Positions 30,370 through 39,955 of a stretch of DNA of 40,913 nt are shown one piece after another. Below the pieces are notes generated by a model. It was not told the origin of the DNA. It saw only the letters and a list, made by a program, of their open reading frames with translations, and did no database searches. The translations under genes were made by a program, and so were the position numbers. Source of the DNA: Seminavis robusta (Eukaryota; Bacillariophyta; Bacillariophyceae; Naviculales; Naviculaceae); contig CAICTM010000977.1 of assembly GCA_903772945.1 (NCBI GenBank), positions 1-40,913 of the forward strand, written 5' to 3'. Positions within the stretch are counted from its first letter, which is position 1. The number at the start of each line of letters is the position of its first letter.

Positions 30370-31123
30370 GCGGGTCCTTACTTTTTTCGTTTGTGGCTGT
30401 TCCTGCATGCAGCCACCAAAACTCCAGTTCTGAAATATGTTTACTACACTACACTCTAAAGAATGCATATAAAGCTGCATGTTACCTCCAACGCTACTAG
30501 AAACTAATAGCGTAGTGGAAATACCTTTCCACCGTTTGCCATGGTGGTGCTTTGCGGATACGGTGCCGGAAGTAGGCATGTCCTCAGCATTGCACCTGCT
30601 GCCTCTCGCAGACTCGAGTCATTGCTTCGGCAGCCACTTGTCTTGTACTGGTAGGCTAGAGCCACTAGGGTGAGGATAGAGGCCCTTCAAACCCAGAGCA
30701 CAGCAAGAGTGAAGCTTGAGTTGAAAGACAAACAAGGTGAGCATTCCACGTTCGGCTCGACCGGCGAAAACATTGCGGGGTGGGGTCCCTGAGAGCTGCG
30801 CCCCCACGATCCTCCAACGACGGGGAATGTTGGCTCCGTAGTCTGAAGACCTCAACCACCCGCCGCAAAAGGACCTGGCTACAACTAGCCGGTGGTACAC
30901 GTACAGCAAGAGACATGAGTACACGGTAGTAGTGCCTTCAACCCAAAAGTGACTTCGGTTTTGTCTTTTAGTGTTATAATAAGCGTCTATCTTACACATT
31001 GCTACCGGTACATGTACCAGATACCGATTGCACCAAACCAAACGCCATTAGCAACCAAAATTATCTTGCAGAGCCAGAGCACCATGCACGCACGGGTAAC
31101 ATGTTTCTTCCAATGATATTTTT
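30370..31123. other. Convergent intergenic region with a G+C-rich middle
   Basis: Between the ends of LRR protein 2 (+) and the F-box/MYND gene (-). About 30740-30900 is visibly richer in G and C than its surroundings and lies under a 140-codon minus-strand frame (31041-30619) without a domain. An unrecognised non-coding RNA or a retroelement scrap are possible. TACCGGTA is at 31003-31010. Confidence 0.4.
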
Positions 31124-32284
31124 TTACGGCGGCCCGCCTGGAAAGCGTAGGTCATGCCGAAAGTCGTCTGCAATTTCCCGAACGAGTCGTTGGAATGGAA
31201 TACGCCTACCAGGTTGACCGGCCCTTGGACCCTGGGGAACGATCTGCGGTCTTCCAAATGCCGCGGCCATGCGCCTCGGTTGTCGACAACTCGCCCTGTG
31301 ATCTTTCCAGTGCAATCGTTGACAAGCTCTGCTGCAGTACAATTTCCGTCCACATCGGATACACGCACAAAAGGAAGGCACGCAGTAAACTCCATGTTGA
31401 ACGGCGTCTGGCAAATTGGCAAGTCCGGCAGTCGCACAGCTGTCCATGATTTCTGCTCGACAATTTTCCCATCCCGACGTGAATCCCTTGGATTTGACCC
31501 AATGTCGCGCATAGCGGACCTGCGTATTGTATCCTCGTCGAGGACAAGCGGGATGACCGCAGAACTCAAGTTTGACGTTCCTGGGTGGTCTGGGTTTCTT
31601 GTTGAGCAAAAATTGCAATCCAATCATGTTGCGTGTCATGGCTGTCTCGTTTTCCGAAGCTTTGTACAGTTCCTCGTGCTGAGATCGTCTGGAGCACTCC
31701 GTAGTGGCAAGGAGAGCGTGCGGATGGCCTACAGCCAAGGCCGTCTGCTGGATAATTTGCTCTCCCAATTCTTGAAAATTGCGCTTTCGCCGAAGAGTGA
31801 GTCCCAATTCAAACTGAGAGCGACCAAGCCGCTGCTTTTGAGGTTGTGCTGCACCTGTGGAGTCGAGTGAAGTGGCGAACAGAGCCAATCCAGTGTGGAT
31901 ATCGTCTTCCACATAGGTTGCAATGAGGCCCAAGAGATAAAGGGCATCAGGATTTCCCACTTGAGCGAACGGGAGATATCGTTGAATGGCCATCATGGCT
32001 GTATCTTCTGGCAAGAAACAACTAAAACTGGAGGTGATTGGAGGAGAGTCGTCGGAGCACTCTTCGTCGAAGTCAGCGTCTGTTAATTCTGAAGCATCCA
32101 CCAATGGCGGCAAAATCTGTAGAGCCTGCTTCATCTTGGTCGAGTTGGTCAGTGCCTGGAATCGCTTGTTGACGCATTGAAGAGAATGGCGTTCCGAGAC
32201 CGCGCTCAAATAATCACAGAAGATCTTGCGCAGGAGTTCCTCTGGTAGATCCAGAAGATTACTAGTATCGTTCGTTGTCTCCAT
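31124..32284 (-). CDS. F-box plus MYND zinc-finger protein
   Basis: A single exon of 386 residues. Residues 8-52 form an F-box (LLDLPEELLRKIFCDYLSAV, then LQCVNKRFQALTNS), which recruits Skp1 of an SCF ubiquitin ligase. Residues 95-200 are helical with Sel1-like features (YLPFAQVGNPDALYLLGLIA). Residues 306-333 form the distal MYND finger (CACIRCGRKLYCSRACQRLH, W326, H329, C333). The proximal ligand pair may be CGHPAC (242-247), separated by a 60-residue insertion. The tail (334-386) is Arg/Pro-rich. The domain order F-box, Sel1-like, MYND is that of plant proteins such as At5g50450. MYND fingers bind Pro-rich peptides, so this is probably a substrate adaptor. Substrate unknown. Divergent from LRR protein 3, with 491 bases between starts. 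Confidence 0.88.
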   Translation of the reverse strand: METTNDTSNLLDLPEELLRKIFCDYLSAVSERHSLQCVNKRFQALTNSTKMKQALQILPPLVDASELTDADFDEECSDDSPPITSSFSCFLPEDTAMMAIQRYLPFAQVGNPDALYLLGLIATYVEDDIHTGLALFATSLDSTGAAQPQKQRLGRSQFELGLTLRRKRNFQELGEQIIQQTALAVGHPHALLATTECSRRSQHEELYKASENETAMTRNMIGLQFLLNKKPRPPRNVKLEFCGHPACPRRGYNTQVRYARHWVKSKGFTSGWENCRAEIMDSCATAGLANLPDAVQHGVYCVPSFCACIRCGRKLYCSRACQRLHWKDHRASCRQPRRMAAAFGRPQIVPQGPRAGQPGRRIPFQRLVREIADDFRHDLRFPGGPP

Positions 32285-32775
32285 TGTCTCTTTTAGTTAC
32301 GTAAAAAAGTCCTTCGATGTACTCGTATTGCTACTTCTTTTAGTAGGTTGTAGTTATTAGTTTGGGGTATGGTCAGATCCTTCACGATGCTAGCGTGATC
32401 GCACTGACAATAAATTGAGAGGGAAGACAGCGCGGCTGCATCATGCATGCAAGCACGCCTCGATTTGGCGGGAGGTTGTGGGTGAGCGAATCGAATCAAA
32501 TTCAAAAAACGCTTTTCCGCAATGTTACGAATTATTCGGCCCAAGTAGTTCACTTCGAATTGAATTCAAATTCAGCAATCGATTTCAGCAAAACAAATTA
32601 ATCACGTATGAATCTTTGAGTCCTGTTGATGCTTCCTCCCAAGAGTGCAATTTTCTTTCGCAATGCGTTGTGCCAATGCCGGTGGTACGGACCGGAAATG
32701 GGGGCAGCTTACTTCGAGTAATGGAAAGGACGGTTTGTGGATTCTTTGGTTGTTTCATCATTTCCATTCAACAGC
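32285..32775. promoter_or_regulatory. Divergent promoter region (F-box/MYND gene / LRR protein 3)
   Basis: 491 bases between two opposite start codons. No coding signal. An in-frame ATG at 32737 precedes the LRR 3 start chosen here and may be untranslated. No specific factor site can be named. Confidence 0.5.
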
Positions 32776-35419
32776 ATGTTTGGCAAAGACCGTTTCCAGT
32801 TTGAAAGTCCCAATGTCGTCGACCCGGGGGAGATGCCACCTTCGGCACCAACGAGGACGGGCCGATCTGCACAGCAGGACAGGACAGTGTCGCCTCCAGA
32901 AACTCCTCGTACACCGGAACGTCGTATCATCAACGTGTCCATGGAGTATGGGGACGCCAGAGATAGCGCAACTCACTTCTTGAAAGATGTCGAGGTTTCG
33001 CCAACTCGTGGAATTGTAACTTACACAGCCGAAACCTTTCACGATGAGGAAGAGCCTCTTATGGAAGGGGATGCAGGAGACACAAAACTCAACACAGGGT
33101 TGAAACATTCGGTCAAGTTTGGTAAAATGTACCCGGAGTCACTTTCTTCCAACTCGTCCACTTCTTCCTTTTCCTTGTCTCAACCGAGCTTAAGGGGTCA
33201 AAAGGGCGAAGCGGGAGGGTGGCGACGACCAAGCAGACGAGGACGCAAACTCGTGATTCCAGATAGATCAGGCAATCACGATAATATGTACGGGGGTGGT
33301 TCTACAGGTGTCGGGGAAGATGAACCGGGCTACACGAGAAAACTGCTCCTATTCTTCTGCCTCGCTCCGGTCGTGTTGCTATTCTTGGCCATAGTACCAC
33401 TCTCTCACTTGATCCGACAAGAAAAGAAGGAACAAGACCCATACCATGGACGTACCAACGAAAGGTACATCTCCGAACGAATGCTGGAAACGATTGACAT
33501 GCTGGTCGACACTGGAGTCTCCGACAAAGTTGCCCTCTCGGTACAAGGAACGCCTCAGAACTTGGCGGCAAAGTGGTTGGCAGACGTTGATCCACTTCAG
33601 TACACCATCCCTTCTCCTACATTGCCACCAGACGAATCGTATCATTTCATCCAGCGCTATGTGCTCGTCCTTCTTTACCATGCAACTGGAGGCAACAAGA
33701 CTTGGCATAACAATCTAGACTTCTTGTCAGAACACCACGAGTGCAGCTGGTATCACTCCAAGAAGTTCACAGATGGAGGAGTCTATGCAATGGGCGCTTC
33801 ATGTCGAGGCGACGACTTGCAAGTTACCGATCTGTTGGTTCGTAAGTAAACGGGGACCCTTTGAGTGCCCTTTAGATCGCGTTGCTCATACCACTCTCCT
33901 TCCCTTCCCTGCCGTCTAACTCACTCACAGCTGCAAACAAGTTAAAAGGACGTATTCCCACCGAGCTTGTTCAGCTGTCTCACCTCGAGTTGCTAAGCTT
34001 GAGCCACAATCAAATGACTGGTACTGTACCCGACCTCAGCCGACTGTCTGGTCTGAAATACATTGACATTGGCACGAACAAGCTCACCGGATCCATGCCA
34101 GCATGGATTGATTCTTGGTCGGACTTGAAGGTGCTTGGACTGGAAAACAACAGGATCACAGGTAGGCCTGAAACGGTGGTCGCGGTGTGATGCACGGTGA
34201 ACAATCAAACTAACTTATCTACGCTTGCTATAGGGACCATTCCCGAGAGCTTGGCTTCCTTGACCAAACTTGTTACACTAGATCTCAAGAAGAACCTGCT
34301 GAAAGGAAGCATCGATGTGATCAACAGCCTAACTGGTCTCGAGTACTTGTACCTTGGCCAGAATAGCTTTGCAGGGTTTGTCGATGCGGAGCTTTTCTTA
34401 GCTGACGTTCAAAATGTTCGCGAGCTCGATATCAGCAATAATCTGTTTTACGGAGACGACTTTCCCATGACACTTTTGAAGAGACCACACCTGCAAGTCA
34501 TGGATGTGTCAGCTAATGCATTGCGTGGTTCCATCCCACCAGCTATTGAAAGTAACTCCGTCCTGGAGGTGATTGAGATCAACGGAAATGGCTTTACAGG
34601 AGTCATCCCGTCCTCGATTCAAAATCTGGAGAACCTGAAGCACCTCGATATGCAAATGAATCACTTTAATGGAACCATCCCAGACCACTTCGTGAATCTT
34701 CGTCATTTGACTTACCTGTCACTTGGGGAGAACGACTTTACTCCCGGACCAATCCCTGCCTTCTTGTCTTCCTTCACTGCGCTGCGGGAACTCTCCCTTG
34801 CTCGAACCAACCGAGTCGGCAAAATTCCAGGATGGTTCGACATCATGTCAAATCTCAAGTTCTTGAATTTGCAGGCAAACGAGCTTGAAGGGTCTATTCC
34901 TGAGGAGGTATGGGCACTCCCGAATCTCTCCATTCTTTTGCTCACAGATAACAAGCTGAACGGAACGATGCCATCAGCCGCAGCCAACATTGAGAACTTT
35001 CGTACGTTGCATGGAAATCTCCCTGCGGCTTGTTGGAGCTACATACAAACTTATCTCGCTTCTTGTTTCTTTTGCTTCTGCCTTCAAAAACAGAAATATT
35101 GTCAATGACCGGGAACGACTATGTTGGCGAGGCTGACACCCTCTGCAATGCCGCTCCAAAGATGGACGCATTCTCCTTTGACTGTGCTCTAATCACGTGT
35201 ACCAGCGAATGTTGCAACGCGTGCTGCAAGGACTACATGAGTAGTCTAGATAGCATGAGCTGCTATTCCAAACAACTAATGAATGCTCTTGGCCAAGACC
35301 AGCGCACTTGGGAATTCAAGTACCGAAGTACCGCCTACAGCTTCAGCCCTGCTATTCTGCATGAGTCTGACAACGTAAACGAGAAACGTGCTCCTACTGG
35401 AGGAACTGCCGCGCCATAG
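32776..35419 (+). CDS. LRR protein 3: paralogue of LRR protein 2
   Basis: Four exons, 32776-33841, 33931-34161, 34234-35001 and 35094-35419, with introns of 89, 72 and 92 bp (all phase 1), give 796 residues. The start at 32776 is chosen because MFGKDRFQFESPNVVDPGEM aligns with the start of LRR protein 2; an in-frame ATG lies 13 codons upstream. Residues 1-187 are hydrophilic (acidic EEEPLMEGD; basic GGWRRPSRRGRKL). The membrane helix is 189-213 (LLLFFCLAPVVLLFLAIVPL). Then come the shared QGTPQNLAAKWLADVD motif, an N-cap (IQRYVLVLLYHATGGNKTW, then HECSWY), about a dozen LRRs (LELLSLSHNQMTGTVPDLS; LKHLDMQMNHFNGTIPDHFV) and the Cys tail C706-x12-C719-x4-C-x3-CC-x2-CC. Same inferred N-in/C-out topology and receptor-like or adhesive role; no kinase. 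Confidence 0.9.
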
Positions 35420-35898
35420 GCAGCATACACGCCGAAGCAAAAGACAGGAGCAAGGGGAATGCGATTGTGGCGTGTGCTCAGGGCTTCAAGTCGATCATTT
35501 CAGGGCTGTAGCAATTTATCAAAAGTGCTTTATAGAACATTGTTAACTTCATCAACTAACCAGCTGATTTTTCTCTTCAACAAATCTTCCCTTCAAACCT
35601 GAATGATTGAATATTGATTCAATCCAGCTTATGCTTAGTACGGTAGTGTGGCTGCATTTCAATGCAACGACGGCCATGCTAGTGGTACCCGGTAGCTCGG
35701 TACAGACAAAAGAGTGGGATTCAAATGATGGCTATAGATGTGGCCACAATTCCATTGTTTCCACTTGGTGAAAACAAAGCGGCAGGCGGCTACGGTGACA
35801 ACTGTGCGTGGATGAAGTAGGAGCTTGTTTTCGACAACAACAATTGGGACACCAACAGTATTGCTTGTACAGCAATGATCATCTGAAGCTTCCAATCA
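35420..35898. other. Convergent intergenic region
   Basis: Between the 3' ends of LRR protein 3 (+) and the tetraspan gene (-). No gene or RNA seen. Confidence 0.5.
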
Positions 35899-36596
35899 TC
35901 ATGGTCCTGCAGATGCTTCTGCTGCTTCTGGAGGTGCTTCTGCTGGGGGCTTTTGTGAAGTCAACTGCATCACAGAAAACCCAGCTGCTACCAAGTAGCA
36001 ACCACCGGCCGCCAGAGCCACCCAGAATGCCCAAGTAGAAAGTCCTACAGCGCACCAAGCGCCCGGTGTGACGGCGCAGACTTCCGAACCATTTACTGTC
36101 AGGGTCAAAAACTGAAAGATCAAGGCCAAAATAGAGCCAACCAAGGACAGCTGCGGGCCCAGTGGCTTGGATGCGGTTCCTGGGTGTAGACTGGCAAAAA
36201 TGACACAAATCGAAAACAGAGGCGCCAGAATTGAAGCTGCCCTAGCGAGTTTCAGTTCAGAGTCAACGTTGAAGTCATCCGAATAGGGGACGCACCAGCC
36301 ATACATTCGACTTTTTCCTTCTTCTGATCTCGCAGAGCGTCGCCATAGTCCAACGTTTCGGTTGGTTTCTTCTCTGCCTCGGATTCTCACCCAGTGACAT
36401 GAAGGAAGTGTCAAAATGGAGCCAAGCAAACCAAAGGCCGCGGCGCCCACCACGATAATTGTAAACCTGTGATTGAATCATTCGAAGAATCACGAGAGCC
36501 GACAAGCAACGAGTATGTGCAAAAGAAATGATTAGGAGGCGCAAGGCGCAGACATGGTAAGAACGACAAAGTGGAGGTGGCGCACCCGTTCGCCAT
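35899..36596 (-). CDS. Four-helix (claudin/PMP22-like) membrane protein
   Basis: The long exon 36466-35899 is well supported. A first exon 36596-36568 joined across a 101-bp intron (donor GTCGTT, weak; acceptor CACAG) gives an ATG and 198 residues (MANGCATSTL, then FTIIVVGAAAFGLLGSILTL). Four hydrophobic helices follow: about 10-30, 86-106, 113-136 and 148-178. The first loop has LPSCHWVRI, then NVGLWRR and, 14 residues on, YGWCVPY, which recalls the claudin/PMP22 pattern of a Trp and a GLW followed by Cys. The tail is Pro/Ala/Glu-rich (PPAEAPPEAAEA). Claudin-like relatives organise membranes or junctions; in a single cell the role is unknown. The first exon is the weakest part of this model. 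Confidence 0.65.
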
Positions 36597-36718
36597 GGTC
36601 TGCGAAAGGAGGCCGATGTGCAGTACGATGTAGACATGGGATGACACAAAAGAATAAGCTAAAAATTAAAAGGGGATTCTACGTCTACCTCGTTCTAGCG
36701 AGTCCCGGGAGGTTCACC

Positions 36719-37310
36719 TCGTGAATGCCATCTCTGATTTCGGTGAACTTTTGAACAAAAAGGATTAAGCGGAGGCCTTATCCTATCCCAAAAATACAGG
36801 ACGTGCTCTTGAACCTAAATGGATTCAAGTACGCTACTAATTTAGACCTAAACATGGGATACTATCACATCGAGCTGTTACCTCACTCGAAACAACTTTG
36901 TACCATCGCAATCCCATGGGGAAAGTACGAGTACCAGAGGTTGCCTATGGGCCTATGCAATAGTCCCGAGCAACCTTCTCAATATATGAAAGCACGCTTG
37001 CATGACTTAGAAAATGTACGTGCATAAGTTGATGATCAAATCATCCTAACGAACGTCGACATCGCAGATCGCGTTGAACATTAGGATGACCTTTCCCCAA
37101 AGACTCCAAGAAGTCAGGATTTGAAATCAACACTACCAAGGCCTTCCTCAATAGGAAGAACTAGAGTATCTAGACAATTGGACTTCTCGAGAAGGAAGCA
37201 AACTCTTAACCAAAAAGATAACAAAAGCGCGAATCAGCTATCGCTCTTCCTACCACAAGGAAGTAACTTCGTAGAATCATTGGACCAATGAACTACCAAG
37301 GGCTGCTCCA
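36719..37310 (+). pseudogene. Ty3/Gypsy reverse-transcriptase remnant
   Basis: The intact piece (36803-37027) reads LLNLNGFKYATNLDLNMGYY, HSKQLCTIAIPWGKYEYQRL and PMGLCNSPE, the RT palm of Ty3/Gypsy elements. The catalytic box is VRA-stop-VDDQIIL: the Tyr of YVDD is replaced by TAA at 37025-37027, while VDD survives. Before it, SDFGELLNK at about 36735 is the decayed fingers region. After it, FEINTTKAFLNR and LRRIIGPMNY (37261-37290) continue the domain in other frames. It is dead by several stops and shifts. No LTRs were delimited. Confidence 0.88.
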
Positions 37311-37375
37311 AGACAGAAGACGAAGTAACCATCGTTCTGAACAGACGTAGTACCCAGCATCCATGACCGGTCGTC

Positions 37376-37618
37376 ATGGACAGTGAACGTGAGTCCCGTG
37401 TAGATATCAAGAAGACTCTCCGGGATGAACATGGATTTCGTCGCAAGTTCACGCGCGTTAATCGTGACAAGCTTCACCACATCAGTTTCAAGGCAAACCA
37501 GAAATACATCAAGGAACATCGCCAACGACTTATCCAGAAAAACACGGATAAGGAGAACACGGCACGTGTCCCTCGTCCACACCATGTCAACGACACAATG
37601 ATGATTCATCAGTATTAG
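37376..37618 (+). other. Unassigned 80-codon open frame near Gypsy debris
   Basis: Very basic and helical (DIKKTLRDEHGFRRKFTRVN, then KYIKEHRQRLIQKNTDKEN). The composition suggests a nucleic-acid-binding piece, perhaps from the same retroelement, but there is no diagnostic motif. It could be chance. Confidence 0.2.
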
Positions 37619-38332
37619 AACCGTTAAGCCAACGCACAAGGTTCCTTACCACACAGACCGAGGAAATAACAATGGCACTGTAACGCTCCAACATGCTACC
37701 GCAAAAGGCGGCACAGTCTACCAGACTTTGAACATAAGGGTATTTACACCCATACAGGGCCTGATCCCCTTGTAGGATTGCCATCGTGCGAGGCAAATGT
37801 CTACATCCAAATCTCCGGGGCAGTTGCCCCCCACTTTAATTCATATGTTTTCTTTGTCCGACTGATGTCGTGCTTTTCGTGACCCTTGTCAGGGGCGAAA
37901 TGCAATACACGGCTCTTAGCCTTATTCGCGAACCGATCCAAGATAGGGTCTGAGTTCGAGTCATGACGTAGTCCTTCGCGAATAGTCATTGGAGCCAGAA
38001 TTCTCAATGACCGCCTTAGTCATACTAGGTTGATGATGAACATCGCTCTAGATATTTAGCCAGCGTGGAGCACTTCCACGCTACTAGAAAATGCTAGCGA
38101 ATCTTTCCCACGCGTTGTTTGGGATCCGGTTTTTTTGGAAAGAGGGAGTAGGATTGCTACGCAACCTACTCTATCACCATTTACAGTCTCCCGCGGGAGT
38201 TCAGATCTACGATTCCTTTATGATGATCTCTCTCGTTGATTAGTTTTTCATAGCTTTCTAATTCCTCTCATAACTTTCATTCTCTCAAACTCAAAAACAC
38301 TCGAAAGATCTTTACACTAGCTTTTAGCGTAG
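37619..38332. other. Non-coding stretch, possibly with an LTR-like segment
   Basis: No gene. From about 38060 to 38330 the sequence (hairpin, ACTAGAAAATGCTAGCG, then C/T-rich tracts) resembles the texture of a diatom Copia LTR, but no paired copy lies in the window to prove it. Confidence 0.35.
38062..38082. repeat. Short perfect inverted repeat
   Basis: AGCGTGGA (38062-38069) and TCCACGCT (38075-38082) are exact reverse complements around five bases. They are followed by CTAGAAAATGCTAGCG. Confidence 0.8.
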
Positions 38333-39216
38333 TGCACTGGCTTGGCTGCCAGAATCATTGATGCATTGGGATGTAAGGACATGCCTGGTGTGGACACCCC
38401 TGCGACTGAAACTCTGGGAAAAGATGAGTTTGGCGATCCAGCAAATTGCACCTTTAACTATGCCAGTGTGATCGGCATATTATGGTACCTATATGGTCAC
38501 TCCAGGCCAGATTTAGGTTTTGCTGTCAGCCAAGCTGCCCGGCTTGCTTTCCAACCCAAGAGGAGCCATTAGCTCGCTCTGATCCGCATTGGCCAGTATT
38601 GGGTGAAGACCCAGGAGAAATGCCTCACACCAATGAATCCAATTACCCCGGATTCCTTCCAGATGGATGCCTATGTGGATGCAGACTTTATGGGTCTGTA
38701 TGTGAAGGAGACAAGGACCGATCCTGCCAATTTCAAGAGCATGGACTGGCTTTGTCATTTGCCTCAATGACTGTCCAATAGTCTGGGCGAGCAAACTGCA
38801 GCAGAGCATCGCCCTCAGCACCATGATGTCGGAATACTATGCCTTAGGCCACCTGTATGTATGGTAGTTATTCCCATGCGCAACACGAGGTGAAAGCCTG
38901 TCGCTCAAAGGATGGCGCATATAATGCAGCAACTTGCTTGACCTCGTTCAACACCACTGATATGGGATAGACAACGTGGGAGCTCTAACTCGTGGTCAAA
39001 CCTGTGAACCTAGGTCTCAAAGCACTCGCTTCTGCTCAAGTCTCTATGATGTGAGGGTGCATTGGGGTTTCCGCAGTCATCTCAGCCTGGTAAGCTCCGA
39101 CGGTGGTGAAAATCGGACACAAGCGAGACCAGCTCGCCTGTACATCTCTCACCAAAACCTTACGAGAGAAGTCTTCGAACGCGCTTCGACTTCGTTTATG
39201 TGCTTGGTCAGCGGAC
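38333..39216 (+). pseudogene. Second Ty1/Copia remnant (RT end plus RNase H), different family
   Basis: It reads LAARIIDALGCKDMPGVDTP, NYASVIGILWYLYGHSRPDL and GFAVSQAARLAFQPKRSH, then a stop. After that come YVDADFMGLYVKETRTDPAN (RNase H start) and, in other frames, the tail with FRSHLS, VVKIGHKRDQLA and TREVFERA. The order is that of a Copia RT/RNase H C-terminus. At least five frame changes or stops inactivate it. Sequence motifs differ from the element at 1-963 (GLYVKETRTDP against GLYGYEDEQDP), so these are two lineages. It begins directly after an LTR-like stretch with no gag, integrase or RT palm, so the internal part is deleted or the LTR-like stretch belongs elsewhere. Confidence 0.88.
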
Positions 39217-39955
39217 TGCTCAGTTTTTCAGCTGGGCGAGTAAGAATTTTCCTCTTCCTCTGGCTCGCAGCTGCATGGTTGTTTCGGTCGCCGTTGGAGG
39301 CTAGGGCAATGACGATTGTTGAGCGTCGTTGCTGACGGTGCCACGTCATTGGATTTGCGCGCGCAAGCTAGATCTCGCCAAAGATGAGAAGTGCTCTTTT
39401 TTCTTTTTTTTCGCCAACTCCAACTCTACCAAATGATTGCGTCACGGAAGGGCACTCCAACGACACCATGTCACGTCGCGCGCGATCTCCACGCTGTAAT
39501 TTGCAAATTCAGAAGTCGTTGCTAGCGCAAACACTTGGATTTCATCTGGACGTTGAAAATACACGCTGAGAAACCACGCCAATCAACACCGTTTATTGCG
39601 AAGTGGGTTTCGCTCCAGAGGGAGCTCAAACAACAACAACTTGATTTGAAGCTCAAAAATCGAAGTGAGACCTACAATAGAAGGACTTCTACGACACGAG
39701 CTGCAACACACACTGCATTTTATTAACTGTTGCACATCTACTCCAACTTGAGATCGACCATGAAGCGCCACCTGGAAAGAACAACCAAGATGCAACAAAA
39801 GGAGCGTCGCTAAGTGTGCTTGTGGCTACCCCAAGCAATTCCAGCTGCCTGCTGAAGCTCCTACCACAAGAAGCCAGCTTCGCGAAGTAAGCCAGAAGGA
39901 AGCCGAAGAAGCCAGCCTCGCCGCCACAGAAGCCAACTGCAACGTTTGACCGCTG
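39217..39955. other. Non-coding stretch after the second Copia relic
   Basis: No supported gene; short frames only. It may include a decayed 3' LTR. Confidence 0.4.

Noticed and set aside
30623..30634. U6 snRNA-like word TGCTTCGGCAGC
   Set aside because: Only about a dozen bases match; the invariant ACAGAGA and the following region of U6 are absent.
31154..31870. A 238-codon plus-strand frame over the F-box/MYND gene
   Set aside because: Shadow of the minus-strand gene; no domain.
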